Positions 24,372 to 34,429 of a DNA stretch of 64,000 nucleotides are shown piece by piece; within the stretch, counting starts at the first letter, position 1; the number at the start of each line of letters is the position of its first letter. The stretch lies in contig NZ_JAGIOB010000001.1 in the NCBI RefSeq assembly GCF_017876495.1, positions 2,232,001-2,296,000 of the forward strand. Reading direction: 5' to 3'. Under the pieces are notes generated by a model. It was not told the origin of the DNA and did no database searches. It was given only the letters and a program-made list of their open reading frames with translations. This stretch comes from Microlunatus capsulatus. Lineage in GTDB: Bacteria > Actinomycetota > Actinomycetes > Propionibacteriales > Propionibacteriaceae. Position numbers and translations under genes: made by a program.

Positions 24372-25421
24372 ATGCCGACCGCACCGTCCCCCGACCCACG
24401 CCCCCTGCCGGCGCCCGACCCGGAGGTCCGCGCCGCGGCCAGGACCCGGTTGGACGCGCTGGCCAAGCCGCTCGGAGCGCTCGGCCGGGTGGAGGAGCTG
24501 GCGGCCTGGTGGTCGGCCTGCGCCGGCCGCTGCCCTGCCGATCCGCCCGCCGCCGTCCGCGCCGTGATCCTGGCCGGTGACCACGGCGTCTCGGCCGACG
24601 GCGTCTCGGCCTACCCCCGTGAGGTGACGGCGGCCATGGTCCGCGCGTTCGTCGCGGGCGTCGCCGGCGCCAGCGTGCTGGCCCGCCAGCACGACGTCGC
24701 CCTGCGGGTGCTCGACCTCGCCGTCGACGCCGACCTCGACGACCTGCCCGGGGTGGCCGAGCACAAGGTCCGGCGCTCCTCCGGGGCGGTCGACCGGGAG
24801 GACGCGCTGACGGCCGCGCAGACCTGGGCCGCCCTGGACGCGGGCGCGCTCGTCGCAGCCGAGGAGGTCGCGGCCGGGGCCGACCTGCTGGTCCTGGGCG
24901 ACATGGGCATCGGGAACACGACACCGGCCGCCGCGCTGGTCGCGGCGAGCCTGGGCGCGCCCGCCGAGCAGGTCGTCGGACGCGGCACCGGCGTCGACGA
25001 CGCCCGGCTGGCCCACAAGACCGCCGTCGTCACCCGCGCCCTGGCCCGCGCCGGCGACCGGGTGGGCGACCCCGTGGAGCGGCTGACGGCGCTGGGCTCG
25101 GCCGACCTCGCCGCCGGCGTCGGCTTCCTCGTCGCCGCGGCCCGGGCCCGGGTGCCGGTGCTGCTGGACGGCGTCGTGCCGCTGGCCGAGCTGCTGGTGG
25201 CCGAGGACCTGCAACCCGGCGTCGTGGCCTGGTGCGCCGCCGGCCACCGCTCGACGGAGCCGGCGCAGCGGCTCGCCCTGGAGAAGCTGGGCCTGGAGCC
25301 CGTGCTGGACCTCGGCCTGCGGCTGGGCGAGGGGACGGGGGCGCTCACCGCGCTGCCCGTGCTCCGCTCGGCCGCCCTGCTGCTGCGCGACATGGCGCTG
25401 CTCGCGGACCTGGCGCCCTGA
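24372..25421 (+). CDS. cobT: Nicotinate-nucleotide-dimethylbenzimidazole phosphoribosyltransferase
   Basis: 349 residues; activates the lower-ligand base to alpha-ribazole phosphate. Family motifs: PLGALGRVEELA, ILAGDHGVSADGVSAYP, LLVLGDMGIGNTTPAAAL, LLDGVVPL, and GLRLGEGTGA with the expected catalytic Glu near the C-terminus. First gene after the second B12 riboswitch. cobS follows two bases after its stop. Confidence 0.96.
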   Translation: MPTAPSPDPRPLPAPDPEVRAAARTRLDALAKPLGALGRVEELAAWWSACAGRCPADPPAAVRAVILAGDHGVSADGVSAYPREVTAAMVRAFVAGVAGASVLARQHDVALRVLDLAVDADLDDLPGVAEHKVRRSSGAVDREDALTAAQTWAALDAGALVAAEEVAAGADLLVLGDMGIGNTTPAAALVAASLGAPAEQVVGRGTGVDDARLAHKTAVVTRALARAGDRVGDPVERLTALGSADLAAGVGFLVAAARARVPVLLDGVVPLAELLVAEDLQPGVVAWCAAGHRSTEPAQRLALEKLGLEPVLDLGLRLGEGTGALTALPVLRSAALLLRDMALLADLAP

Positions 25422-25423
25422 CC

Positions 25424-26209
25424 GTGCCCCTCCCCCTCGGCCCCGCGCTGCGGCTCGCCGTCGGCACCCTGACGGTGCTGCCCACCGGCGCCGTCACCGT
25501 CGACCGGGCCACAGCCCGCGGCGCCATGCTGCTGGCGCCCCTCGCCGTCGTCCCGCTGGCCCTGGCCGCGGCCCTGGTGACCGGGGTGGCGGCCGCGCTG
25601 GACCTGCCGGCCACGGCGGTCGGGCTGCTGGGCGTCGCCGTGCTCGCGCTCGGCACCCGGGCCCTGCACCTGGACGGGCTGGCCGACACCGTCGACGGGC
25701 TCGGCACCGGCTGGGACCGCGCGCGGGCGCTGGACGTCATGCGGCGCGGCGACGTCGGGCCGATGGGGGTCGTCGCCCTGGTGCTGGTGCTGGGCCTGCA
25801 GGCCGTGGCCGCCGGGGCCCTCGTCGACGGCTGGGCCGACGCCCTGGGGCTGGCCGTCCTGGTCTGCGCCTCGCGCGCCGCCCTGGTCGTGGTCTGCCGG
25901 GCCGGCGTGCCGGCCGCGCGGCCCTCGGGGCTCGGGGCGGCCGTGGCCGGGACGGTGCCGACGGCCCTCGCCGCCGCCGTCTGGGTGGTGGTCGCCGCGC
26001 TGCTCGCGCTGACCTGGGTGCTGCGCGGCGGCGCTCCCCTCGGCGGCCTTCTCACCGCGGCGCTGGCCCTGGCCGCCGCGGCACTGCTCGTCACCTGGTG
26101 CCGGCGCCGGCTCGGCGGGGTGACGGGCGACGTGATGGGCGCCGTCGTCGAGGTGACGCTGACGGTCCTGCTGCTGGGGGCGACCGCGACCGGCGGGTGG
26201 ACGGCGTGA
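25424..26209 (+). CDS. cobS: Adenosylcobinamide-GDP ribazoletransferase (cobalamin synthase)
   Basis: 261 residues, polytopic membrane protein that joins alpha-ribazole to adenosylcobinamide-GDP. The CobS motif cluster is present: LHLDGLADTVDGLGTG followed by ALDVMRRGDVGPMGV, and GGVTGDVMGAVVEVTL near the C-terminus. The GTG start lies two bases after the cobT stop. It ends 5 bp from the convergent cobU gene. Confidence 0.95.
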   Translation: MPLPLGPALRLAVGTLTVLPTGAVTVDRATARGAMLLAPLAVVPLALAAALVTGVAAALDLPATAVGLLGVAVLALGTRALHLDGLADTVDGLGTGWDRARALDVMRRGDVGPMGVVALVLVLGLQAVAAGALVDGWADALGLAVLVCASRAALVVVCRAGVPAARPSGLGAAVAGTVPTALAAAVWVVVAALLALTWVLRGGAPLGGLLTAALALAAAALLVTWCRRRLGGVTGDVMGAVVEVTLTVLLLGATATGGWTA

Positions 26210-26214
26210 ACGGG

Positions 26215-26757
26215 CTACAGGTGCAGGGCGCGGCCGGCGACCACGAGCACGACGTCGTCGCAGCGCGCGGCGACCGCCTGGTTCACCCGGCCCAGCAGGT
26301 CGGTGAACACCCGGCCCGAGCGGTGCTCGGACACCAGCCCCAGGCCCACCTCGTTCGTCACCGCGACGACGAGGGCCGGGTGCGCCGACCAGGCCGCGAC
26401 CAGGGCGTCGAGGTGCTCCTCGAACCGGTCGCGCCAGGAGGCCAGCGGCTGGTCCCAGGTGCCGAGGCCGTCGACGACGGCGGTGACCCAGGTGCCCAGG
26501 CAGTCGACGAGGACGGGCCCGTCGGTCCCGCGCAGCGCGGCGGCCAGGTCGGCCGTCTCCACCGTGCGCCAGGACGCCGGCCGGCCCGCCTGGTGGGCGG
26601 CGACGCGGGCGGCCCACTCCGGGTCGGCCACGGGGTCGGGCACGGGCCCGGGCGCGACGTAGGTGACGCCGTCGGCGCCCGCGAGCAGCCCCTCGGCGTG
26701 CCGGGACTTGCCCGAGCGGACGCCGCCGGTGACCAGGACCTTCTGCGGAGAGGACAT
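26215..26757 (-). CDS. cobU: Bifunctional adenosylcobinamide kinase/guanylyltransferase
   Basis: 180 residues; phosphorylates adenosylcobinamide and transfers GMP. Walker A is [30 protein letters not shown] contains the histidine guanylylation region, and [10 protein letters not shown] is Walker B-like. Encoded opposite to cobS and cobD. TAGGGT lies 8 nt before the ATG on the minus strand, so it may be transcribed leaderless from a promoter inside the start of cobD. Confidence 0.95.
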   Translation of the reverse strand: MSSPQKVLVTGGVRSGKSRHAEGLLAGADGVTYVAPGPVPDPVADPEWAARVAAHQAGRPASWRTVETADLAAALRGTDGPVLVDCLGTWVTAVVDGLGTWDQPLASWRDRFEEHLDALVAAWSAHPALVVAVTNEVGLGLVSEHRSGRVFTDLLGRVNQAVAARCDDVVLVVAGRALHL

Positions 26758-26762
26758 CGGCG

Positions 26763-27794
26763 ATGACCCTAGCCCGGAGGGACAGCGCCGCCGGCGCCCT
26801 GGGCCTGCTGGCCGGCTTCGCGCTGGACCAGCTGCTGGGCGACCCGCGGCGCGGCCACCCCGTCGCCGGCTTCGGCGCGGTCGCAGCCCGGCTGGAGCAG
26901 CGGACCTGGGCCGACCGCCGGGCGCCCGGGGTGCGGCACGTCGCCGTCCTCGTGGCCGGCGCGGCGGGGCTCGGCGTGCTCGGCGAGCGGGTGGCCCGCG
27001 ACCACCCGGCCGCCCGCCTGGTGCTGACCGCTGCCGCCACCTGGACGGTGCTGGGCGGCCGTTCCTTGCAGCGGGAGGCCGGCACCCTGTCCCGCCAGCT
27101 CGGCGCCGACGACCTGCCCGCCGCCCGCCGGCAGATCCGCAACCTGGTGGGCCGCGACCCCTCGACGCTGGACGCGGAGCAGCTGGCCCGGGCCTGCGTC
27201 GAGTCGGTCGCCGAGAACACCGCCGACGCGGTGGTGGCGCCGCTGTTCTGGGGTGCGCTGCTGGGGCTGCCGGGCCTGCTGGGCTACCGGGCGGTCAACA
27301 CCCTGGACGCCATGGTGGGCCACCGCTCGCCGCGCTACCGCCGGTTCGGCTGGGCCGCGGCGCGGCTCGACGACGTCGCCAACTGGGTGCCCGCCCGGGT
27401 CTGCGGGCTGCTCACCGTCGGGCTGGCCCCGCTGGTCGGCGGCCGGCCGGCCGACGCCTGGGCGGCCTGGCGCCGCGACGCCGGTCAGCACCCCAGCCCC
27501 AACGCGGGCGTGGTCGAGGCCACGGCGGCGGGCGCGCTCGGAGTGCGGCTGGGCGGGCGGAACGTCTACGGCGGCGTGGTCGAGGACCGCGGGGTGCTTG
27601 GCCGGGGCCGCGTCGTGGGGGTGGCCGACATCGCCCCCGCCGCCCGGCTGAGCCTGCTGGTCGGGGTCGCGTCCGCGGTGCTGGCGACGGGGCTCCGGGC
27701 GGTCGCCCTGGGAATGCAGACGCAGTGGCGCCGGAAAGCGCTTGTCGGCCGGTTTTGGGCCGTTGTGCGCTGCATTTCCAGGGTGACCCCGTGA
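26763..27794 (+). CDS. cobD: Adenosylcobinamide-phosphate synthase (CobD/CbiB), palindrome-derived C-terminus
   Basis: 343-residue membrane protein that condenses adenosylcobyric acid with aminopropanol (phosphate). Family signatures: [67 protein letters not shown] and [11 protein letters not shown]. The last 30 or so residues (from about [10 protein letters not shown] to SRVTP) are encoded by a palindromic, less GC-rich segment and do not look like the normal hydrophobic end of the family. Its ATG lies 5 bp from the divergent cobU start. A GTGA overlap couples it to cobK. Confidence 0.92.
   Translation: MTLARRDSAAGALGLLAGFALDQLLGDPRRGHPVAGFGAVAARLEQRTWADRRAPGVRHVAVLVAGAAGLGVLGERVARDHPAARLVLTAAATWTVLGGRSLQREAGTLSRQLGADDLPAARRQIRNLVGRDPSTLDAEQLARACVESVAENTADAVVAPLFWGALLGLPGLLGYRAVNTLDAMVGHRSPRYRRFGWAAARLDDVANWVPARVCGLLTVGLAPLVGGRPADAWAAWRRDAGQHPSPNAGVVEATAAGALGVRLGGRNVYGGVVEDRGVLGRGRVVGVADIAPAARLSLLVGVASAVLATGLRAVALGMQTQWRRKALVGRFWAVVRCISRVTP
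27706..27783. repeat. 78-nt imperfect palindrome forming the 3' end of cobD
   Basis: Outer arms CCCTGGGAATGCAG and CTGCATTTCCAGGG pair at 13 of 14 positions. A nested GGCC-GGTTTT-GGGCC hairpin fills the middle. Base composition is visibly richer in A and T than its surroundings. It is transcribed as part of the cobD reading frame and ends just before the cobK start. Confidence 0.75.
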
Positions 27795-28549
27795 GCACCG
27801 TCCTGGTCCTCGGCGGCACGGGCGAGGCGCGCCGGCTCGCGGCCGCGCTGGACGCCGAGGGGGTCGGTGTCGTCAGCTCGCTGGCCGGCCGGGTGTCGCG
27901 GCCCGCTCTGCCCGTCGGGGAGGTCCGGGTGGGCAGCTTCGGCGGTCCGGAGGGCCTCGCCGCCTACCTGCGCGACCACGGCGTCCGCCACGTCGTCGAC
28001 GCCACGCACCCCTTCGCCGCCCGGATCTCGCTCAACGCCGCCATCGCCTGCGCGGCGACCGGGGTGCCGCTGGTCCGGCTGCAGCGCCCGGGCTGGAGCG
28101 CGCACCCGGACGCCGGCCGCTGGACCTGGGTGCCCGACGCCGCGGCGGCCCTGCGCGCCGCCGACGCCAGCCGCCGGCCGTTCCTGACCACGGGGCGGCA
28201 GTCGCTGCCCGACTTCGCGCCCTGGGCCGACCGCGCGGTGCTGGCCCGCGTCGTCGACCCGCCGGAGACGCCGCTGCCCCCCGCCTGGACGCTGCTGCTG
28301 GCCCGCGGCCCCTACGAGCTCGACGCCGAGCGGGCCTTGATGCGCGAGCACCGCGTCGACGCGCTGCTCACCAAGGACTCCGGCGGCGACCTGACCGCGG
28401 CCAAGCTGGACGCGGCCGCCGCGCTGGGGCTCCCCGTCGTCGTCCTCGAGCGCCCCGCTCCCCCGCCGGGCGTCCCGCTGGTGACGACGGTGGCCGAGGC
28501 CGTCCGAGCTGTCAGACGTGAGTTGACCCTCGGGTCGACCGAGATCTGA
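27791..28549 (+). CDS. cobK: Precorrin-6A reductase
   Basis: 252 residues; NADPH-dependent reduction of precorrin-6A. Motifs: [17 protein letters not shown] at the N-terminus, [41 protein letters not shown] and [12 protein letters not shown]. The GTG start overlaps the cobD stop. The last 15 residues (from about [15 protein letters not shown]) and the stop codon are supplied by a 54-nt palindrome, so the native C-terminus has been replaced or extended. Confidence 0.94.
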   Translation: MSTVLVLGGTGEARRLAAALDAEGVGVVSSLAGRVSRPALPVGEVRVGSFGGPEGLAAYLRDHGVRHVVDATHPFAARISLNAAIACAATGVPLVRLQRPGWSAHPDAGRWTWVPDAAAALRAADASRRPFLTTGRQSLPDFAPWADRAVLARVVDPPETPLPPAWTLLLARGPYELDAERALMREHRVDALLTKDSGGDLTAAKLDAAAALGLPVVVLERPAPPPGVPLVTTVAEAVRAVRRELTLGSTEI

Positions 28550-28557
28550 CAACTCGG
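28504..28557. repeat. 54-nt palindromic element, copy B (3' end of cobK)
   Basis: Outer arms CCGAGCTGTCAGA and TCTGACAACTCGG, inner arms GTTGACCC and GGGTCGAC. It overlaps the last codons and stop of cobK and ends 8 bp before the convergent ABC exporter gene. Probably acts as a shared terminator. Confidence 0.9.
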
Positions 28558-28564
28558 CACCGGC

Positions 28565-30451
28565 TCAGGCCAGCGAGGACTCCCAGGCCTGGTGGAGGGC
28601 GGCGTAGCGGCCCTCCTGGTCGGCCATCAGCTCGCGCGGCGAGCCGTCCTCGATGATCCGGCCGTGCTCCAGCACCAGCACCCGGTCGGCGATCTCGACG
28701 GTGCTGAGCCGGTGGGCGATGATGATGGCCGTCCGGTCGGCCAGGATCGTCTGCAGCGCGCGCTGCACCAGCCGCTCGCTGGGCACGTCCAGGCTGGACG
28801 TCGCCTCGTCGAGGATCAGCACCGCCGGGTCGGCCAGGAAGGCCCGCGCGAAGGTGATCAGCTGGCGCTGGCCGGCCGAGAGCCGCGAGCCGCGCTTGGC
28901 CACGTCGGTGTCGTAGCCCTGCGGCAGCGCGGTGATGAACGCGTGCACGCCGACGGCCTTGGCCGCGTCCTCGATCTCCTGCCGGCTCGCCGTCGGCTTG
29001 CCGAAGGCGATGTTGTCGGCGATGGTCCCGTCGAACATGAAGTTCTCCTGGGTGACCATCACCACCGCCCGCCGCAGGTCGTCGTCGGCGAGGTCCCGCA
29101 GGTCGGTGCCGTCCAGCGTCACCCGGCCGCCATCGGGGTCGTAGAACCGGGCCATCAGCTTGGCGATGGTCGTCTTGCCCGCACCGGTGGTACCCACCAG
29201 GGCGACGGTCTGGCCGGCCGGGATGTCCAGCTCGAGGTCCGGCAGCACCGGGCGGTCCTTCGCGTACTCGAACCGCACGTGCTCCAGGTGCACCGCGCCC
29301 TTGGCGTGCGGGAGCGGCGTCGGCGTCGTGGACTGCACGACGCTCGGCTGCTCCTCCAGCACCCCGGACAGCTTCTCCAGCGCCGAGGAGGCCGACTGGA
29401 AGGTGTTGTAGAACTGGCTGATGTCCTGCATCGGCTCGAAGAACATCCGCAGGTAGAGCAGGAACGCCGCCAGCACGCCGACGGTCATGTCGCCCTCGAT
29501 CACCCGGTAGCCGCCGTAGAGCAGCACCACGCCGATCGTCAGGTTGCCGACCAGCTTGATGCTGGGCATGAAGATCGCGACCAGCTTGAACGAGTCGATG
29601 TTCGCCTCGCGGTAGCGGCCGGCCACGTCCTCGAAGATCCCCGCGTTGCGGTGCTCGCGGCGGTAGGCCTGGACGGCCTTGATGCCGGTCATCGTCTCGA
29701 TGAACTGGACGATCGTCAGCGCGGAGGTCTCGCGCACCGTGCGGTAGGTCCGCGAGGAGGACCGCGAGAACCAGCGGACCAGCAGCATCAGCACCGGGAA
29801 GCAGAGCAGGCAGACCGCGCCCAGCTCGACGTCGAGCACCAGCAGCAGCACCCCGACGCCCACCATGGTGAGCACCGCGGTGACGAGGCTGTCGAAGCCG
29901 TTGGCGAGCAGCTCCATGATCGCGTCGATGTCGCTGGTCAGTCGGGAGACCACCCGGCCGGTGGTGTAGCGGTCGTGGAAGCGGACGTCGAGCGCCTGGA
30001 AGTGCTTGAACACCCGCCGCCGCAGCTCCAGCAGCACCTTCTGGCCGACGGTGCCGGAGTTGCGCAGGAAGAAGGTCCGGCTGAGGCCCTGGACCAGCAC
30101 GGCGCCGGCCATCAGGCCGACCGTCTCGTACAGCAGCCGGCCGCTGCCGCCCTCCAGCAGCGGCGGGACGCCGAGGTCGATGCCGCGGCGGACCATCCAC
30201 GGCACGCTCAGCCGGGCGGCGTTCTCGACGACGACGGCGATGACGAGCACCCAGATCCAGCGCTTGTACGGCCGTAGCAGGTCGCCGAGCAGGGCCCGGC
30301 TGCGGCGGCGCAGGAACACGGTCCCGCGGTCGCTGATGTCGTCGGTGTCCTCGGCGGAGACCCCGCGCCACTCCTGGATCTCGGGGGCCGCCAGCGCGCT
30401 CTCGGGCTCGCGGTCGTCGGCGGTGCCGGCCGTGGTCGTGGTCGCGGTCAT
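28565..30451 (-). CDS. ABC exporter subunit with canonical catalytic glutamate
   Basis: 628 residues: a cytoplasmic N-terminus, six membrane segments (about 60-340) and a nucleotide-binding domain. Walker [11 protein letters not shown], signature RLSAGQRQL (Ala instead of the second Gly), Walker [13 protein letters not shown] with catalytic Glu, and switch His in IIAHRLSTV. Its start overlaps the partner exporter's stop (ATGA), and the partner's Walker B Glu is degenerate, so the two should form a heterodimer of the TM287/288 or BmrCD type. Substrate unknown. Confidence 0.92.
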   Translation of the reverse strand: MTATTTTAGTADDREPESALAAPEIQEWRGVSAEDTDDISDRGTVFLRRRSRALLGDLLRPYKRWIWVLVIAVVVENAARLSVPWMVRRGIDLGVPPLLEGGSGRLLYETVGLMAGAVLVQGLSRTFFLRNSGTVGQKVLLELRRRVFKHFQALDVRFHDRYTTGRVVSRLTSDIDAIMELLANGFDSLVTAVLTMVGVGVLLLVLDVELGAVCLLCFPVLMLLVRWFSRSSSRTYRTVRETSALTIVQFIETMTGIKAVQAYRREHRNAGIFEDVAGRYREANIDSFKLVAIFMPSIKLVGNLTIGVVLLYGGYRVIEGDMTVGVLAAFLLYLRMFFEPMQDISQFYNTFQSASSALEKLSGVLEEQPSVVQSTTPTPLPHAKGAVHLEHVRFEYAKDRPVLPDLELDIPAGQTVALVGTTGAGKTTIAKLMARFYDPDGGRVTLDGTDLRDLADDDLRRAVVMVTQENFMFDGTIADNIAFGKPTASRQEIEDAAKAVGVHAFITALPQGYDTDVAKRGSRLSAGQRQLITFARAFLADPAVLILDEATSSLDVPSERLVQRALQTILADRTAIIIAHRLSTVEIADRVLVLEHGRIIEDGSPRELMADQEGRYAALHQAWESSLA

Positions 30452-32370
30452 CGCGCCTCCTCCAGGAGCAGCTCGTCGAGCTCGTCCTCGTACTCCGCCG
30501 ACAGCAGCGCCCGGTACTCGGGCACCTCCGCCAGCAGGTCGGTGTGCCGCCCGACGGCGGTGATGGTGCCGCCGGAGAGCATCGCGACCCGGTCGGCCAG
30601 CAGCACCGTCGAGGCGCGGTGCGCGACGACGATGCCGGTGACGCCGGTGAGCACGCGCTTGAGCGCCTCCTCGACCAGGGCCTCGGTGTGGATGTCCAGC
30701 GCGGACAGCGTGTCGTCCAGCACCAGCACGGCCGGCTTGGCCAGCACCGCGCGGGCCAGCGCGAGGCGCTGCCGCTGGCCGCCGGACAGGCTCATCCCCT
30801 GCTCGCCGATCCGGGTGGCCAGACCCCACGGGAGGTCGTGCACGAAGTGCGCCTGCGCGACGTCGATCGCCTCCTCGACGTCGGCGTCGCTGGCGTCGGG
30901 CCGGCCCAGCGTGAGGTTCTCCCGCGCCGACATCGAGAACAGCGTCGGGTCCTCGAAGGCGATGGCGACCACCCGGCGGAGGTCGTCGAGGGCGAGGTCG
31001 CGGACGTCGACACCGTCGATGGTGATCCGGCCGGCGGTGACGTCGTAGAGCCGCGGCACCAGCATGGTGAGGATGCTCTTGCCGGAGCCGGTCGCGCCGA
31101 CCAGGGCCACGGTCTCGCCGGGGGCGATGTCGAGGTGCAGGTCGTGCAGCACGTCGGTGTCGGAGTCGGCGAAGCGGAACGCGGCGCCCTCGAAGCGCAG
31201 CCGGCCCTCCACCTGCCCGAGGGTCCGGTCGCCGTCGGTGATCTCGTTCTCGGAGTCGAAGATCTCCGCGATCCGGTCGGCGGCGGTCATCGACTCCTGC
31301 GCCTGGGCCAGCAGGAAGCCCAGCGCGGTGACCGGCCAGACCAGGGACAGCATCAGGGTGATGAAGGCGACCAGGGTGCCCAGGGTGATCCGCTGCTGGC
31401 CGGCGGCGACGGCCCCCAGGCCCAGCACGACGATCAGGGTGATGTTGGGGATCACCGCGAGCATCGTCCAGAACCGCGCGCTGAGCTGCACCCGCTCCAC
31501 CGAGGAGTCGTAGAGCTTCACCGCGCGGTCGTCGAACTTGGCGAAGGCGTGCCGGCCGCGGCCGAAGGACTTGATGACGCGGAGGCCGTAGGCGCCCTCC
31601 TCGATGGTGGAGGCCACGTCGCCGTTCTGGTCCTGCATCTTGCGCGACAGCCGGGTGAACTCCCGCTCGTTGCGCAGGCACAGCCAGGTGATCGGCACCG
31701 TGGAGGCCAGCACGACGAGGCCGAGCGGCCAGTAGAGGTTGAGCAGGATCGCGGTGGTGACGAGGATCTGCGCGATGTTGGTGAGGATGAACAGCAGGCC
31801 GAAGCCGAGGAACCGGCGGATCGTGGCCAGGTCGCTCATGATCCGCGACAGCAGCTGGCCGGACTGCCAGCGGTCGTGGAAGGCCATCGGCAGCCGCTGC
31901 AGCTTGGCGTAGAGGTCGGTGCGGACGGCGAACTCGACGCCGTTCGTGGCCCGGGAGACGATCCAGCGGCGCAGGAACATCAGCACCGCCTCGACGACGC
32001 CGAGGGTGAGGGCCAGCAGGCCGAGCGCGTAGAGGCCGATCCGGTCGGAGCCGGCGATGGGACCGTCGATGACCGCCTTCGTGACCAGGGGGACGACGAT
32101 CGTGGCGCCGGTGCCCACGGCGGCGCAGAGGACGGTCAGCAGGAAGCGCGTGCGGAACGGCAGCAGGTAGAAGCGCAGCCGCCACAGGTTGGCGCTCGAG
32201 CGCCGCTTGCGGGGCTGGCCGTCGCGGCCCACCCGGGGCGGCGCCGGCGGCGCCATGGCGGGCGGGCGGTCGAGGGCGGTGAGCGGGGTCGGCGCCCCCG
32301 CGGCGCCGGTCGCCCGGGGGTCGGGGGTGGGCGTCTCGGCGGAGGCGCGCGCCGTCACTTCGGCTGGCAT
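30448..32370 (-). CDS. ABC exporter subunit with degenerate catalytic site
   Basis: 640 residues: a proline-rich N-terminal tail of about 60 residues, six membrane segments and an ATPase domain. Walker [11 protein letters not shown], canonical signature [10 protein letters not shown], and Walker [14 protein letters not shown], with Asp in place of the catalytic Glu; the switch His is in IVVAHRAST. In heterodimeric exporters one Walker B is degenerate in this way while its signature serves the active site. First gene of the two-gene exporter operon; promoter in the 300-bp region to its right. Confidence 0.92.
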   Translation of the reverse strand: MPAEVTARASAETPTPDPRATGAAGAPTPLTALDRPPAMAPPAPPRVGRDGQPRKRRSSANLWRLRFYLLPFRTRFLLTVLCAAVGTGATIVVPLVTKAVIDGPIAGSDRIGLYALGLLALTLGVVEAVLMFLRRWIVSRATNGVEFAVRTDLYAKLQRLPMAFHDRWQSGQLLSRIMSDLATIRRFLGFGLLFILTNIAQILVTTAILLNLYWPLGLVVLASTVPITWLCLRNEREFTRLSRKMQDQNGDVASTIEEGAYGLRVIKSFGRGRHAFAKFDDRAVKLYDSSVERVQLSARFWTMLAVIPNITLIVVLGLGAVAAGQQRITLGTLVAFITLMLSLVWPVTALGFLLAQAQESMTAADRIAEIFDSENEITDGDRTLGQVEGRLRFEGAAFRFADSDTDVLHDLHLDIAPGETVALVGATGSGKSILTMLVPRLYDVTAGRITIDGVDVRDLALDDLRRVVAIAFEDPTLFSMSARENLTLGRPDASDADVEEAIDVAQAHFVHDLPWGLATRIGEQGMSLSGGQRQRLALARAVLAKPAVLVLDDTLSALDIHTEALVEEALKRVLTGVTGIVVAHRASTVLLADRVAMLSGGTITAVGRHTDLLAEVPEYRALLSAEYEDELDELLLEEAR

Positions 32371-32670
32371 GGAGGGGACATCCTCGGGCTGGGCGGGTCG
32401 GGAGGGCGGTCAGGTCTGGCGTCGCCGAGGCACCGGGACGTCGGGGCGAGGAGCTCGGCCAGGACCGGGGCGCGGGCCGCGGGGGCGGGGCCGCGGGCGC
32501 GGGCTGAACCGTTCAAGAAACCTCGCCCTACTATGCATGCCCACCCGGGGGTCGGGTCAACCGCATACAGGAGCCGGACAGCGTTTTCCCCGACGGTACC
32601 CGTCCGCCCCGCCGGGTTGTCCGGGCCGCCCCCTAGGATCGGCCCGACGTCGACAGCGAGGAGCAGCGGG
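32371..32670. other. 300-bp gene-free divergent promoter region
   Basis: The half next to the exporter is extremely GC-rich and featureless. From 32500 the composition drops (AAGAAACC, CTACTATGCATGC, GCATACAG), as expected for promoters. It holds the palindrome TGAACCGTTCA at 32505-32515, a possible operator for the exporter. A TAGGAT -10 candidate lies at 32634-32639 before the mycothiol dehydrogenase gene. GAGGAG at about 32659 can serve as its ribosome binding site. Confidence 0.5.
32505..32515. promoter_or_regulatory. Small palindrome, possible exporter operator
   Basis: TGAAC-C-GTTCA, a perfect 11-bp palindrome with an odd centre in the A/T-richer part of the divergent region. It may bind a regulator of the ABC exporter. 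There is only one copy, so support is weak. Confidence 0.3.
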
Positions 32671-33771
32671 ATGCCGCAGCAGGTGCAAGGGATCATCGCG
32701 CGGAGCAAGGGCGCCCCCGTCGAGCTGGTCACCGTGGTGGTGCCCGACCCGGGACCCGGCGAGGCCGTGGTGGTCGTGCAGGCCTGCGGGGTCTGCCACA
32801 CCGACCTGCACTACCGCGAGGGCGGCATCGGCGACGACTACCCCTACCTCCTGGGCCACGAGGCCGCCGGCGTCGTCGAGGCGGTCGGCGAGGGCGTCAC
32901 AGACGTCGCGCCGGGCGACTACGTCATCCTCAACTGGCGCGCGGTGTGCGGGGAGTGCCGAGCCTGCAAGCGCGGCCGTCCCTGGTACTGCTTCGACACC
33001 CACAACGCGACCCAGAAGATGACGCTGGAGGACGGCACCGAGCTGTCCCCCGCCCTGGGCATCGGCGCCTTCGCCGACAAGACCCTCGTCGCGGCCGGCC
33101 AGTGCACCAAGGTCGACCCGGCCGCCCGTCCCGCGGCCGCCGGGCTGCTGGGCTGCGGGGTGATGGCCGGGCTGGGCGCGGCGATCAACACCGGGGCCGT
33201 CGGCCGCGGCGACTCGGTCGCCGTCATCGGTTGCGGCGGCGTGGGCGCGGCGGCCGTCGCCGGCGCCCGGCTGGCCGGGGCGTCGCGGGTCATCGCCGTC
33301 GACGTCGACGACCGCAAGCTGGCCACCGCCCGCGAGCTGGGCGCCACCCACACGATCAACTCCCGCGAGACCGACGCCGTCGAGGGCATCCAGGCCCTGA
33401 CCGGCGGCTTCGGCGCCGACGTCGTCATCGACGCCGTCGGCCGGCCGGAGACGTACAAGCAGGCCTTCTACGGCCGCGACCTCGCCGGCACCGTCGTGCT
33501 GGTGGGCGTGCCCACGCCCGAGATGACGCTGGAGCTGCCGCTGCTGGACGTGTTCGGCCGCGGCGGCGCGCTGAAGTCGAGCTGGTACGGCGACTGCCTG
33601 CCCTCGCGCGACTTCCCGGTGCTCGTCGACCTCTACCTGCAGGGCCGGCTGCCGCTGGACACCTTCGTCAGCGAGGAGATCGGCATCGGCGACATCGAGG
33701 CGGCCTTCGAGAAGATGGCCGCGGGCGATGTCCTGCGCTCGGTCGTCATCCTCGACGGGGCGGCCGCGTGA
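32671..33771 (+). CDS. mscR: S-(hydroxymethyl)mycothiol dehydrogenase
   Basis: 366-residue zinc-dependent class III alcohol dehydrogenase, oxidising the formaldehyde-mycothiol adduct. Catalytic-zinc residues are in CGVCHTD and GHEAAG; the structural-zinc lobe is partly retained ([16 protein letters not shown]). The nucleotide motif is [14 protein letters not shown]. The sequence [21 protein letters not shown] is typical of the mycothiol-dependent branch. The next gene, a metallo-beta-lactamase-fold hydrolase, overlaps by four bases, the same order as adhE2-Rv2260 in M. tuberculosis. Role: formaldehyde detoxification and possibly nitrosothiol reduction. Confidence 0.9.
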   Translation: MPQQVQGIIARSKGAPVELVTVVVPDPGPGEAVVVVQACGVCHTDLHYREGGIGDDYPYLLGHEAAGVVEAVGEGVTDVAPGDYVILNWRAVCGECRACKRGRPWYCFDTHNATQKMTLEDGTELSPALGIGAFADKTLVAAGQCTKVDPAARPAAAGLLGCGVMAGLGAAINTGAVGRGDSVAVIGCGGVGAAAVAGARLAGASRVIAVDVDDRKLATARELGATHTINSRETDAVEGIQALTGGFGADVVIDAVGRPETYKQAFYGRDLAGTVVLVGVPTPEMTLELPLLDVFGRGGALKSSWYGDCLPSRDFPVLVDLYLQGRLPLDTFVSEEIGIGDIEAAFEKMAAGDVLRSVVILDGAAA

Positions 33772-34382
33772 GCGCCCGGGTCGACCACGCCGTCGTCTCC
33801 GGCACCTTCAGCCTGGACGGCGAGACCTTCGACGTCGACAACAACGTCTGGGTGGTGGGCGACGACGCGGAGTGCGTGGTCATCGACGCGCCGCACGACG
33901 TCGACCCGATCCTCGCGCTGGTCGCCGGCCGCCGGGTCGTGGCCGTGCTCTGCACCCACGCGCACGACGACCACGTCCGGGTGGCGCCCGCGCTGGGCCG
34001 CGCCGTCGGCGCGCCCGTCCTGCTGCACCCCGACGACCTGCCGCTGTGGCGGCTCACCCACGGCGACGTCCCGCCGGACGGGGACCTCGCCGACGGCCAG
34101 GAGATCGCCGTCGCGGGCACCACGCTCCAGGTGCTGCACACCCCCGGGCACGCGCCCGGCGCGGTCTGCTTCTACGCGCCCGAGCTGGGGATCGTCTTCA
34201 CCGGCGACACGCTGTTCCAGGGCGGCCCGGGCGCCACCGGCCGCAGCTTCAGCGACCGGGACCTGCTGCTGCACTCCATCACCGACCAGCTGCTGGGGCT
34301 GCCCGTGCGCACCATCGTCAAGACCGGGCACGGCGACGACACGACCCTGGCCGACGAGCGGGACGGCGTCCTGCGCGGCTGA
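33768..34382 (+). CDS. Metallo-beta-lactamase-fold hydrolase of the mycothiol aldehyde pathway
   Basis: 204 residues. The HxHxDH zinc motif reads THAHDDH. Further ligands: His in TPGHAPG, Asp in FTGDTLF and His in KTGHGDD. Starts at a GTG overlapping the stop of the mycothiol dehydrogenase gene. By position and fold it is the likely S-formylmycothiol (thioester) hydrolase, analogous to glyoxalase II, though this is inferred from context. Confidence 0.88.
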   Translation: MSARVDHAVVSGTFSLDGETFDVDNNVWVVGDDAECVVIDAPHDVDPILALVAGRRVVAVLCTHAHDDHVRVAPALGRAVGAPVLLHPDDLPLWRLTHGDVPPDGDLADGQEIAVAGTTLQVLHTPGHAPGAVCFYAPELGIVFTGDTLFQGGPGATGRSFSDRDLLLHSITDQLLGLPVRTIVKTGHGDDTTLADERDGVLRG

Positions 34383-34429
34383 GCCGACCGTCGACCGGGC
34401 TGTCAGCGGCCGGGTCTAGGGTCGCCGAC

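Noticed and set aside
27733-27743. GGAAAGCGCTT resembling a LacI operator half
   Set aside because: Lies inside the cobD 3' palindrome, is not a full palindrome and has no sugar gene nearby.
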